NCBI GenBank assembly: GCA_900155495.1
Contig: FTLJ01000679.1
Span: 1 to 58,956 of the forward strand
Length of the DNA: 58,956 nucleotides
Direction: 5' to 3'
Origin: Porogramme epimiltina
Taxonomy: Eukaryota; Basidiomycota; Agaricomycetes; Polyporales; Polyporaceae
Shown one piece after another: positions 10,128 through 21,932 of the stretch; the stretch's first letter is position 1, and every line of letters begins with the position of its first letter. Under the pieces are notes generated by a model. That model did no database searches. It was not told the DNA's origin and saw only the letters and a program-made list of their open reading frames with translations. The position numbers were made by a program, and so were the translations under genes.

Positions 10128-13100
10128 ATGGCAATGCACATCCGCCCCTCGAACGGGGCCCAGCAGCTGGGCGTGTTCCGGCCGGCCTCAGCGCCCCCGC
10201 AGAGCGCGTCAGAGGTCAGCCATGGCGTGCCCGTGCCCGCCCCACGCCGCGCTGCCGTAGAGGGGGACTTGCGGCGGAGGTTGTTAAATAACTCTCTAGT
10301 CGACGAGACAGACCTCCCGGATGCGCCCCCCCTCGACCTCATGCCGCAGCTGCAGCGCTCAAGCCCCACCATCGTCAAGACGCGCTCGGGGAGCGTCCTC
10401 TCGCGCGGCGTGATCCTCAAGACAGACCACTACCCGTCAGGTGCGTTGTACTGCTATATACCCGCGGGCGGGTCGCTGTGGCTGTAGCACGATGCTAGAT
10501 GCTAAATGCGGGCGTGGGATGGTGCAGGCCGCGCCCTTGATCTCGACATCAACGTACATGGCGCGCCGAACTTCCGAGCCCCGAGACAGGGCAGCCTCAA
10601 CGTTTACGGTGTCGCGCAGCCGCGAACACAGGGTCTGCGGGCCATCCTCTCGGTCCTGCGTTGCCGCCCGAACGTCCCCAACGCTACCCATGTAGTTTGG
10701 TTCTGCACGCGTGAAGAGCCCATAGGTGCGTTCACTTCTCTGACTAGAGTATGTGTGCAAGCGATGTGTGGGAGGGTTCATGTAGGACGGGGAAACTCTG
10801 TTAATCTCTGCGTGTCGATAACACATGTTGATATATTTTCTTCGATCCCCAAAGTTTACATTTCTGGCCGTCCGTTCGTCCTTCGTGACGCGGCGGAACC
10901 TCGGCGGGCGTTGAAGTTGTCCGACCGCGCAGAAAATCTGGAAGAGATTGAACGACGGCTAAAGAATGACATCCTCGCCGAATCCGCCAAGTGAGTTCTA
11001 TGGGCACCTTGGAGAGAACTAGGTAGTGACCTCGAGCGTAGATTTGGAGGGCTCGTTCTTACCCACAACGAAGTCGGTAAGTCAACATATGCCCAGATCT
11101 CACGAGGTCATCTTCAATTAATTCTATCCCGAAGCTTCTGACGCAGGGGACGGGGCCATCCTACCTACATGGACTGCTGTCGACGCAAACAATGTCAGGA
11201 CACAGCGGGAACTCATGGAAAACATGAGGAAGGATGGCTGGAATGTTGAAGTAGGCTTATATACCTTCTCACCTAAGCATATAGTCACTCACCATATTCA
11301 TAGTACCATCGGTATGATGATCTGGCGGTCTGCTTTCACATATGACCTCTACTGACCGACCTGCTAGAATCCCTATCTCCCCGGAACGCCCTATTGAAGT
11401 AGGCGATCTGCTTGGATAACGGACTCACCTCTGTCTCACCCAAAACCCTCCAGGACAACTATCTTGATGCATATCTTCGAGTAATCAAGGATACCGATCC
11501 TCTTTCCACGGCACTTGTTTTCAACTGTGGCATGGGTGCTGTACGCACCACATTCGCCATGGTCGCGGCATGTATAGTACGTCGGAAACAGTTCATTGAC
11601 CGTGGGCTGGAAGACCCATATACTGCCCGGTCAGTGGGCTCAAGATCAGGTGTTAACACGGTAAGCAATAGCAATACGTACCTATTGCACTGTGTCTTAC
11701 ACATGCCCGTTAAGCCCTCTGGAATGTCGCCGGTATGTCGAATGAGCGGATGGTAGCGCTTTCGTTACTAAAGGATAGGTATTAGCCAACAAACGCGAAG
11801 ATCGTGCAGGCCCTCGAGCAAGCTAATGCACAACAAGACATGAACCGCTCGTTGCTTCGCATCACGTATATCCTCCAACAGCGTAAGCGTAGAACGTTTT
11901 ACGGAGGGTGGTACACTAAGGTCTTCCTCTAGAACTTGACACAAAGAATACACAGTCGGCTATTGAACTTCTACTCACTCAGCCTTCACTCCTGGAAGCG
12001 CTTCAGAAGGCCCACATGGGCAACTACGGGATCATTTTGAGCCTTCTCGGATGTCTCGAGCACGGTATCAAAGCCAAGAAGCTTGTGGACAAGGTTATCG
12101 ACGTTTGTAAGTATCTTGGGCAACAGAGCCTCTGCAAGAAGCTAACTCTTCACTACAGGCGATCACGTAGTGAACCTCCGAGAGGAAATCTTCTTGAACC
12201 GCGTCCGCTACTCACTCACCACTGCGGTTGATGACAAAGACAGGGAGAACTTTTTGAGCAAAGCAGTGAAGTCGATGGAGAAATAGTGAGCTCAACCTCC
12301 TTAAAATCTCCGCCCTTCAGGCTGTTTAACATTGCGTAGCTTCTTCGCGGTCGCCTTCGCCAACTATGTGGAAATGCAAGATGACTTCAGTCAGAGCTTC
12401 GCCGACTGGTTGAAGGTAAGCTGAGGCTAGTTAACAAGGTCGGTTGACACTCATCAGTGAAACGCCTGTAGACGAGGACGGAGATCTGGAAGTAAGTGCG
12501 CCTGATCCTCCCAGAGGCATTGAATATTTATTTGAGTTTTCAGCCAGGTCATGTTCTTACGAAAGTCGCACGGTTCGAGACTCAATGTGTTCGCTCCTAT
12601 CAACGACTTGTCTACGCTTTCGAAGACAGGAGGAGACCACCGTGCTCTTCTCGCTGGCCAGCGTAATGATGTCGCAATCGCAGGTGGTCAGATTCTCGGA
12701 GATGAATACTCAGACCATGTAGTGAAGGTGAGCTCCGATGACAGTCGCTTCCCTTCAACTAGGCGGCTAATAATATACTATCTAGAACCGAAGTGGGATC
12801 ATCCTGCGGGAAGGGTGCGTCGACAGCGTCCATCCTATACTGTTCACTCTGACATCCGTCGTGCCACCAGCACTCTCCTCAAGTCAGATCAATGGCTCAG
12901 TCGCTCGGCCCACGTCTCGGATGGTGTCCGCGGCGCTATCAACTTCCGCAACATACCCGGGTCCAGTATCTACGCCCTCGGTCAGCCGACACTAGAAGCG
13001 ATCGATGAGGTTGTGCGCCGCGTCCACGAAGCGCATCCCGATGCATCAAAGATCATGTGGATCACGCTGCGGGAGGAGCCAATTGTGTATGTGAACGGAG

Positions 13101-16100
13101 CCCCATACTGCTTGCGTCGGGAGCGGTTCTCACTGCGTAATATGAAGGGTAAGTATATTCATAGCCTCGGCAGTGCAGAACCTTAACGCGCTCGGCTATA
13201 GACTACGGCGGTATCTCAGCTTCCCGGCTGGAGGTGCTGGAAGAACGACTCCGGGATGACGTCGTCAGCGAGGTCCACGCTTTTGGCGGAAGGTGAGCAT
13301 ATTGTATACGTTTATCTGAACTATATTCATCCGTAGACTCTCTGGCTAGACTGCTTCTGCACACCGAGGGCTCAGACGGATCTGTCACGCCCATATGGGA
13401 AGAAGTTGATAGCAACAATATCATGGTCCTAAAGGATGTGATGGCTGACCGCAGGCATGCCGCCGACCACCTCGAACTCGGATATGCACGCATTCCTATC
13501 ACGGCGGAACGTCCCCCAGACTTCGCCGACCTTAGCGAGCTCATAGAGGTCATGATCCGGAGTAATGCGACTGGCGCTCCCGTCGTCATAAACTGTCAGC
13601 TGGGCCGAGGTAGAAGCACACTGACCTCGGTACGTTCCTGCAGTCCCGACGCAAGCTGTGATCGACATGTTGATGTGTGGCGCAGGTCATTTTACTGCTC
13701 ATTCAACAATGGCTCGCGCGCGCGAGGATCCATCGCACCCCATCCACACCAGGACCGCTGCAGCGGTCTATGACGGCCACCTCCATTGCAAGCGTTCATG
13801 ATCTAGTTCCCCACCATTCGTCGCGTCACTCGTACCAGATCATCAACAGTGCGTCGTGTTTCTCCACCACGTGTTTCATATATCGCAGCGCTCACTTCTG
13901 CGCCCTGCACAGACCTCCTCCGCATCATCCGCAAGGGCCCAATGGTGAAGCAAGCCGTGGACGACGCGATTGACCAATGCGCGGAGGTCATGAACCTGCG
14001 CGACTCGATCGAGGAAGCGCGGTCTCGCGCGGAACAAGCACCAGACGAGCGCGAGCGGCGGCTGCAGGCGCACAAGGGACTGCAGAACCTCCGGCGGTAC
14101 TTTGAGCTCATCATCTTCCAGGCCTACCTGCAGAGCGCAGAGCCGGACACGGTACAAGAGCACGAATCGCTCGAGTCCTTCGTGAAGAGCCGGCCAGTGA
14201 TCAAAACGTTCGAGAAGGAGCTCCTCACCGAAGACCTTAACACTCTCAAGCCGCTGGAGCGCGTCGATTCCACGGGCGACGCGCCTCACCCGGATGAAGT
14301 GCGCAACTTGGTCGCGAACCGGTCCGGGAGCATCCTATCCGCGTCGACGATCCTCAAGAGCGACTTCTTCTCTAACTTGCAGAAGATGAGCCTCCCCGAG
14401 TGCGTAGATGTTGCGCATTAGATGTCTGCGGACCGTTAGCTGATCAGCATGGCGCGGACAGGCGGATAGAGGGCTCGCCGAACTTCCGACGTGTCCCTCT
14501 TGCACTTCAACTGGTGTCTACGCCGCCGCTGTCGCCCTCCTCAGACCGTGCGGACAGTCTTGATTTCGTTCCTGCCGGCGATGGTAAATGGGTCTGTGGA
14601 AGGTGCGTAACGTTCGGCAACGTTCTCGCCCGAGACTAATCCAAACGACACTGAAGTGGTATGCCCACCGTTGATGGGTACGTAAAAAGGTGTTCATCAG
14701 CAATGGGACTTTCACTGACTCCACGTTCAGTTTGCGCCGGGCTCTGCAGAGAGTCAACGCTCATCCTGGAGGGAGCAATATGGTGTACTGGACATCTCTG
14801 CGAGAAGTGAGCGCCCGCTTACTCCGATTGTTTGACCATTCTCTTAACTCTGGTCAGGAACCGGTCATTTATGTTGCTGGCCGTCCGCACGTTCTCCGGC
14901 TCGTGGACAAGCCTTTGGAGAATGTCGAGTACGTTGTGTTCGCATTGCTTTCAATCTCATACACTCACAGTCCCACAGAGCCACCGGAGTTACGACATCC
15001 GTCGTCGAGGCGATGGAGAAGGACTTTAAGCGCGATGTTATCCGAGAGGTTCAGGCCGGCTCCGGGCGCATCCTGCTTCATGATGAAGTTGAAGAACGTC
15101 CGGGTGTATTCTCAATCATCCCCATTTGGGAACAGGTCGAAGAGAAGGATATCATGACGCCCGCTGACGTATACAACCTCATGGTCGAGGAAGGGTACAA
15201 GGCAAGTCACCACGATCAGTGCACTGTCTAGATGTCCTCTGACACCTTGATTTTGTAGGTGGACTATGGACGGGTGGCTGTGGTACGTTGCCCCGGCATC
15301 AAAAGTCGCGGGTTTGGTCTCATCGTATCGGCTATAGACAGACGAACAGGCACCATTACCCGGCGCACTCTCCCAGCTTTTGGCCCGGGTGCGAACAGGG
15401 TTGCAGAGCGAACACTCGGCTGATTTCATATTCAACTGCCAAATGGGCCGAGGCCGCACGACCAGCGGGATGGTCACCGCGTGTCTGATCGCGACGACTT
15501 TGACATGGAAGAAAGAGGTCGAGAGCAGTCTGCAGGATGACGAGCAGAGCCAGAACGCGCTGGAGCATTACGATTCGATTGATGGCCCTTCAGAGGAAGA
15601 CGCTTACCTGCAAGGTGACGCAGGTGTGCGCAAGCGACACAGTCGGGGGCTAACGCAGGTATTCTTCCAGGTGAATACAAGGTCATCCTGCAGCTCGTCA
15701 GCGTGCTCTCGCACGGCAAGCTCGCGAAGCGGCTCACGGACCGCGCGATCGACCAAATGCAAGACGTACAGAATCTCCGCAAGGCCATATACGAGTGCGT
15801 ACTGCGGAGCGGCTTGCACTGCATTCCGGCACATTGTACTGACGCTGCGGCTCGGCACGAATAGTTACAAGCTAAAGGTGCAGGCGTGCGAGAAGGGGAG
15901 CGCGAAGCAGCGCAAGCTGATGGCCATCGGTGTGAATTATCTGTAAGGCGGGCTCCGAAACGTCGGATTGAACGATTGCTGAACTGCTGGGGTCGTCGCA
16001 CCCTTCTACAGGTACCGCTACGGCACGTTGATCGTCTTTGCCAACTACCTAATTGAGATGAAGGAGGGCAGCACGGACGAAGTGAGCTTCCCTGCTTGGC

Positions 16101-16153
16101 TGGAGGAGCGACGGGAGATCACGATGCTGCTTGGGCGGAAGTCGCTGGACTGA
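10128..16153 (+). CDS. Paladin-like protein with three PTP-like phytase domains
   Basis: This is a large protein of the paladin / inositol-hexakisphosphate (PTP-like phytase) family. It contains three successive units, each opening with an SGSVLSRGVILKTD-type motif and a REEP-VY(I/V)xGxPxxLR motif and closing with a cysteine phosphatase loop. The units run roughly 10370-12420, 12730-14410 and 14320-16153. The loops are CGMGAVRTT near 11525, CQLGRGRST near 13592 and CQMGRGRTT near 15436; all three keep the CX5R pattern. After each loop comes a helical segment with a KLVDKVIDV / VDDAIDQCAEV / KRLTDRAIDQM pattern and a final AVAFANYVEMQ or IVFANYLIEMK helix. About twenty short introns interrupt it, so I did not fix every exon boundary. 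The last residues are LLGRKSLD before TGA at 16151. Fungal substrates are not known to me, so I infer phosphoinositide or inositol phosphate binding or hydrolysis only from the family. Confidence 0.85.
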
Positions 16154-16654
16154 AGTGCAGCATGTTCCATGTTATGTGTGCGTTGGAGTACGATACGGTA
16201 CCAGTACTTCGTAGCGTAAAGGTAGCCCTAATGCAGGCGGTGGTGTACGATCAGGATCATGATGAGCTCGGGATGTGCGTGCGGGCATAAGCAGAGCATC
16301 GAGGCCTCTCTGGACGGAGGAGGCTGGCAAGGAGGCGCCCAATTGACGGGATAAATATCAGTCGCCGTGGCAGCTGCACGTGATGGGAGCTGGCTCACCG
16401 CCTTGCCTTGTAGGCTGTTTCTGTTTGGCACTCGACCGCTGCGCTTTGACGTTTTCCTTCCCTCTCCTCCTCGCCGTCCTCTACATCCACCATCTCCCTT
16501 ACCTTCTCCTTCTCCGCTCCGTGCCCCCGCGCACATCGACAACGACACACACTACGACTACGCACACGAAGCGACCTTCGTTACATCATCATCACCGCCG
16601 GCTGGTATAATTTCCCTCGACTTCCCCACTTCCGCCCTCCTCTTCGCCTTCCCC
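16154..16654. promoter_or_regulatory. Upstream region of the mucin-like gene
   Basis: This is a 500-base non-coding stretch. It has a GGATAAATATC element near 16348 and a long CT-rich tract from about 16450 to 16650 leading to the ATG at 16655, the layout expected of a fungal promoter with a pyrimidine-rich leader. The frame that begins at 16367 runs through into the gene, but its extra N-terminus is just translated CT-rich leader. Confidence 0.45.
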
Positions 16655-18193
16655 ATGTTGACCTCCCGGTCCCTCGCAAGATGCCTCGTCCTCCTATCCG
16701 TTAACGCCTTCCTCCTCGGATCATCGGTCTCGGCGCACCAAGTTGGTCAACTCGCCCACCCCACCCCCGCACCCCCATCACTCGTTCCACGGCTCGACAT
16801 ATTTGGTGGCAACTCCGACACCACAACTACTGGTGGTGCGACGAACACTAACACCAACACCAATACGAACACGAACACGGGAACGAACACCGGCGTTGGT
16901 ACCGACACAAACACCAACACTAACACCAATACCGCGACGAACACCAACACCAACACCGATACCGACACCAACACGAATACGGCGACCGCTACGGACACCA
17001 ACACCAACACGGCCACGACCACGAACCAGCCGGGTACGCCTACCACCACCAACACTTTGACGAGCACTACCGGAAACACTGCGACTAACACCGCTGGGAC
17101 GGACACGGCCACTCAACCTCCCAACTCGCCGTCTTTGTCTTTGTCGACGAGCACCAACGCCGCTGGAGAGCCCGTTACCGTCACCCAGACCTTGACGAAC
17201 TCCGCCGCTTCGACGAGTTCTTCGGCTTCCTCGGGCGCAGATCAAAGTAGTGGCAATAGTTCGAAGGATAGCGGGGTCAGCAAGTCGACGATCATCGGTC
17301 TCTCCGTATGTGGCGGAATCGTGTTGCTCGGGGTTATCGGTTTCGCAGTGTGGAAGTTCACCCGGAAGCGGTTTGCGGACGATGACTTCGACAGTGAGTG
17401 TCTCTCCTTGCTATCTTCCCATCTGCGCCTGGCATCTGCGCGCGCCCAATTTCGTGCGGCTGTCATGTCCGCTGCGAGTTCTCAACGCGGTCGCCGATGA
17501 CCGCAGTTAGGCGGCGTTACCCGACCCTATTTTGGGGTTCGTAGTCTCCATGATGGTTGTTTCCGGCGCGCCTCTCACTCCTGACCATTCTCCGCTGCGC
17601 TTCGCAGCGCGCATAACGCTTAGCCGAATGGTCGCTGACTTTAGTTTGCAGACGAAGCGATCAAGTGGCCGGAGCTTAACACTCACGGCGAGGATGGCGT
17701 GCAGCCACCACTCGCCGCCAACCGCACTGGTGGCGCAGGGTTTGAGACGTCTTCCCAGCTCAACCTCACCATCCAGCGACCCGATTCTCGGGCGGGCAGT
17801 GTCGCGCCTTCTACAAACGGCGGGTCTTCCGTCGACCTGTACGCCGCCGGCCGTGATCCTTACGCGGTCCCTCCTCTCCCCCATCTCAACCCCAACATGC
17901 CGTACCGCGATGACCCAAGCCAGGTGTACTACGACCAGGACCCTTATGCGCCCGCAGCGCCAGCGCATGGTGAAGCGATTGCGATGAACCAGATCAACCG
18001 CGCGCGCTCTCCCGGTCCCCAGGCGGCGTACGGCTACGACGGGCGTGTGAGCCCAGGTCCCCAGCAAGCCCTCGGCGTCGACTACCGCGCGCGAAGCCCA
18101 GGTCCCGCCGCATCGCTCTACGCCCCACCTCAGGCAGGGCGCGCATCCCCAGGACCTCAAATGGCCTACGGCCCTGGTCCGGGCGGGTACTAA
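16655..18193 (+). CDS. Mucin-like single-pass plasma membrane protein
   Basis: Exons 16655-17393 and 17652-18193 give 426 residues. Residues 1-27 form a signal peptide (SLARCLVLLSVNAFLLGSS). The ectodomain is almost pure Asn/Thr/Asp/Ser from about residue 55, with an (NT)n and (DT)n run at roughly 16838-17030, so it should be heavily O-glycosylated. A transmembrane helix near residues 208-231 (IIGLSVCGGIVLLGVIGFAVW) is followed by the basic stop KFTRKR. The cytoplasmic tail of about 190 residues carries several SPGPQ repeats and many Tyr/Pro. The layout is like fungal wall-stress sensors of the Mid2/Wsc type or signalling mucins, but I see no WSC domain. The 258-base intron separates the membrane part from the tail. 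Function is unknown; a surface sensor or adhesin is an inference. Confidence 0.75.
16838..17030 (+). repeat. ACCAAC-type coding microsatellite (Asn-Thr / Asp-Thr)
   Basis: This imperfect hexanucleotide repeat (AACACC, AACACG, GACACC variants) encodes alternating Asn-Thr and Asp-Thr with a few Ala-Thr and Gly-Thr units. It lies in the ectodomain of the mucin-like gene and reads as all Val/Leu on the other strand. Mixed synonymous codons show it is not a very recent expansion. Confidence 0.8.
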
Positions 18194-20595
18194 ACGGCCC
18201 ACCCCTGCATGACGGCGGCGCTGGGACGAGTGAGTGGCCGGGCCATGCACAGGCGTTAGGGGGGCGGGTGAAGAAGAGCGGTGAGAGGCGGTGATAGACT
18301 GCGCCGGGAAACCGACGGAGGGGTGGCCGGACCGAGCACAGGACTTGGCCGAACATCGTCCCCGCGCGCACGGTCGCGCCGGGCACCACGCACGTATCGA
18401 TACCAATACCCATACAGGACACCGCTTCGCGTACAAGTTAACTTGGGTCGGACTGCGCGCCAGGCAGGCTATTCATTTAGTCGACCGGACTCGAATGTTG
18501 TGCGCACGCTGTTACTGTCGTTCCTTTGTCGTTATTTTCTAATGCAAGCTGTCGGATCCCTCCCGCTCGCGCTGCGCTGCGCGTCCCACAGGTCCTCAGC
18601 CACGCCGCCACCTGACTGTGCATGGTCCTATGCAGCGTAGCCGGCTCCACGCTGCATGGGGGGTCCGTTAGCCTGCTTCGACCGGCTACCCGTCCTCCCT
18701 CTCCACTTCTTTCCCCGCTTCGTTATCCTTATCCCCTGCTGTCATGGGTTGTCCTCGCATCCGCACGTCGCTTCGTCGCATGTTTCCCTACTTTCTCGTA
18801 CACCACCGTACATCACCCGCATTTGTGTCTGCACGGCACGTCCGCTCGTTTAGCATCCACGACCCGGACACGTCCTAGCCTAGCTCGCCGTACATTTTAA
18901 CACGCATCGTCAGGGACCCCCATACACATGCACATACATTCCATTACTAGATCCCGTTTCGCCATTCCTTACATCCCACGCATACCGAGTCTGCGCCTCA
19001 CGGACGTTTGCATCTTCGCCCTTTGTCCCCTCGACGGTCCCGTCCCTCTCGTTTCCCTAATTCTATTTAGTGATTCTGTACATACGCAACCCTATGAAGC
19101 TTTTGTTCGGATCTGTCCGGCCACTTCTTGCTCGTGCAGACGGTCTCACCTCTTTTTCTCACTGCAGATCGAGCACACGCCGCTCGCGGTTCACGCAGCA
19201 TGCGTGCTGGACGTCAAGAATGGCTCTGTTGCTATAGGAGCGCCCCGACATCGCGTAGAATGTTCCCTCCGGCACTCGCGGCCACGTCCAGCGTGCACGA
19301 CCACGCTGGCAGCAGGCACGCGGCGTCGACCCCGAGGCTCCCGTTCTGCGCTGCTGCTGCTGCTGCTGCATAAAATGGTTTCCGCCCCGCAGCACCCCTG
19401 GCCAGCACAGCCCGCCCGCTCCGCGGTTTTCCGGCGCCGTGGCGGGAAGTCGAGGTCCCCTCAAGCCGCTGTGCACTTGTAGAACTGGACGCGATTCACT
19501 GAAGTGACTTGTTGTCAGGCTCCTGGGAGTGGCGGAACAACCCCCGAGATGACAGGGGTAGTGATGTCAGCCACATCCGCTGTGGGGCATGGTCCCTCTG
19601 TGGCGGAGTTCCTAGCGTTGGAGGGACTGTGCACGCCGACGGCGACATGAGGACCTCTAGTTCGTAGAGCGCATTTTCCTCGGATTCCGCTCTACGCATA
19701 ACGGAGCTCTGGAGGAGGGGCGGAGGCCATGTTGGTAATGAGCCAGGGGGGCAGAGATACAGTATGATTGCACAAGATTCCGCTCTGATTCGCGGCTGCA
19801 GCGCTCTATATGCAGATGCCAGGGATAAACGACATGAGCTTTCTCGCCCCCATTCATCAAGGCAAGCACATGTTTAAACGGATTCAAGCTCAAGTATGCC
19901 CTGCAATTTCGGCACAAGCTCGAAAGTCGATAGGGGTCCGGCTAGTGGCCTACTATAGTAATCGAGGCGCCAAGGCTATAGCCCTCCCCTACACCGTGAG
20001 CCTTCGAATTTTTATCCGATCCCCCCTCATCTGAGCTCGGCTCCCTAGTAGAACGTCCACACGGCTGTTACGATCATTCACCGAACAAATGTCCCTCACG
20101 ACCGCATCCGAAGAATAGCACTACGAAGGGCAGGGGACGTCCAGAGCACGCTAACAACGCCGCAGGTCGGGTGCGTGCTCAACAAACCAGCTTCTGTTGC
20201 CAAAGATACCGTGCTTATATGAGATTGTATAATAGCAGATGAACTGCACAAAGTGATGGACTTCTGAGTCCCGTCGTGCATCTTGGTAAGGCGGAAACCT
20301 TTTATAGGTTGCAACAGAGGTTATGCGCTGTCCGACTTCCAGTTTAGCTTCTTGCCCTTCCAGATACGAGCACGATCCGTGTGGGGCTGCTGGTGAGCGG
20401 CACGATGATTTTCTATTCATTAAGATCTATTGAGCGTTGAGACTGAGACTAAACTCTCACAGCCTGCCGTGTAGCAATGGGTAAGTACAATGCCACTTCG
20501 GTGGTGTACTAGTAGCTTCTTCCTCTTTTATAGACAATGCGGTGACTAGGGCTTTCTGACCCTCCTTCATCCCCTTCTCTCAGTATCTTGTTTCC
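18194..20595. other. 2.4-kb gene-poor stretch
   Basis: I could not support any gene here. The first 700 bases are CT-rich on the plus strand and probably include a long 3' region of the mucin-like gene. At 19351-19368 there is a short CTG run (six units; CAG on the other strand). Frames of up to 184 codons (18928-19482) have no recognisable domain or coding-like composition. The right end should carry the promoter of the gene at 20596. An unannotated non-coding RNA is possible but unsupported. Confidence 0.5.
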
Positions 20596-21932
20596 ATGTC
20601 GTTCCATATCGCGTTGGTTATAGTTGGCTTGCTCTACGCTTGTCTCAAAGTCAACGCAACGTTTTCTATCTCTCCGGCCGGCACGACTTTAGCGCAATGC
20701 TCCCAGGTCATTCTGAGTTGGACCGAATCGGTGAGTTAGAGTGCTATTGTCCGTCTTCTTAGAGACCCTCACCATGTTTCCTCTAGGATTCCATAGTGAG
20801 TTGCTACCTGAAATTTAAAGAGGTTCAGAATATTCTAATTCAATCTTCCATGCACCCGCCGGCCAGATGATGTGGGTTGCCCCTGGTCGCGAGATCAGCC
20901 ATGGTGACCCGACCTTGGAGACACTTGGGCCCATAAATGCGACGCAGCTATTATGGACAGTCGACCTGCAAACCGGTGGGCGGTCCTTCCTGTTATGAGC
21001 AAACTAGACTACATCTGACATAAAAGTTGGCCTTCTTGATAGGCATCGAGATCAGCTTTACTTATATCGCCTTGGCGAACAAGGAACAACTCTTCGCGTC
21101 ACGTGTGTTTTTATTTGTCTTCCAGAAGTGGGAAAGATATTGAGTGGCGGTTCTAGCTATTACATACACCATCGTTCCCGGCGAATCAGATGAGTGTGTT
21201 TTTGAAGCACTGAAATCATCAATTGTACCCAGAAGCATACCGCCAAGCTTCACGATTCTACCTACCTCGTTCCCATCTTACAGCCCCATACCAGCTGGCC
21301 CGCTTCCTATCACTACAATCTCTACCACATCGACGAATTCCATAACTAGCACTACAATCTCTACCACATCGACGAATTCCATAACTAGCACTACAATCTC
21401 TACCACATCGATAAATTCCATAACTAGCACTACAATCTCTACCACATCGACAAATTCCATAACTAGCACTACAATCATCGGAACATACTCGAGTATATTA
21501 TCGTCTTCAGCCGAGCTCACCCAAATCACTCAACGTCCCGGAACTCAAACAACAAGCTCCATTTCGACGAGTTCCTTTGACACAGATACCCTTACACCGA
21601 CAAATGCGAACCCAGCCACCTCAACTCCATGCAGCTCTTCCTGCACCTCAAAGGTGTCCACTCCCTCAACTGTGGTGCTTCTCGCTGCTTTGTGTGGGGC
21701 ACTTCTTGTGCTCGCAGTAGGATTACTCGCAGTGGTATACTATTTACGACGCCGTATGGCTGCACGGAGACAAATCCACCCAGAGACGCTCTCTCAGAAT
21801 GCTCAGAATACTTCCACTGCATGGGTTAGGACTGAAGAATGGGTTAGGACTGAAGAAACGCGCCTATGCGACACACGCTCCCAATACGAGCCGTCAATGC
21901 ATGAGCAATCTCAGAGTAAGCAAGCTCGATAA
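20596..21932 (+). CDS. Kre9/Knh1-like single-pass membrane protein
   Basis: This is a cell-surface protein with an N-terminal Ser-Thr-rich Kre9/Knh1-type domain, a fold linked to beta-1,6-glucan assembly in yeasts. Exons 20596-20730, 20787-20795, 20867-20975, 21043-21102 and 21157-21932 give 362 residues. The signal peptide is FHIALVIVGLLYACLKVNA. The domain shows ISPAGTTLAQCSQVILSWTE, LLWTVDLQTGIEISFTY and ITYTIVPGESDEC, with the usual two cysteines. A Ser/Thr/Ile/Asn stalk built from a 39-base tandem repeat follows. The transmembrane helix near residues 260-285 (VVLLAALCGALLVLAVGLLA) ends in YYLRRRMAARR, and the tail is short with a duplicated WVRTEE. The second exon would be only nine bases; reading through instead gives an early stop. 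It resembles many mushroom paralogues of unknown role. Confidence 0.7.
21312..21476 (+). repeat. 39-base coding minisatellite, four copies plus a partial
   Basis: Four head-to-tail copies (21312, 21351, 21390, 21429) and a nine-base remnant encode the 13-residue unit TTISTTSTNSITS. The copies differ at only one or two bases, so the array is recent or homogenised. It lies in the stalk of the Kre9/Knh1-like protein, so copy-number change would lengthen or shorten the stalk in frame. Confidence 0.9.

Noticed and set aside
16747..17112. Hydrophobic Val/Leu minus-strand frame resembling a membrane protein
   Set aside because: It is the reverse complement of the Asn-Thr repeat; the hydrophobicity is an artefact of the repeat.
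17507..18436. 309-codon minus-strand frame
   Set aside because: It is antisense to the cytoplasmic-tail exon of the mucin-like gene and Arg/Val/His-rich; the plus-strand reading has a consistent splice and architecture.
18928..19482. 184-codon plus-strand frame in the 18-20 kb desert
   Set aside because: No recognisable motif, codon use unlike neighbouring genes, and no splice partners.
21278..21529. Regular repeats that might suggest a CRISPR array
   Set aside because: The units are contiguous with no spacers, encode an in-frame Ser/Thr stalk, and the genome is eukaryotic.
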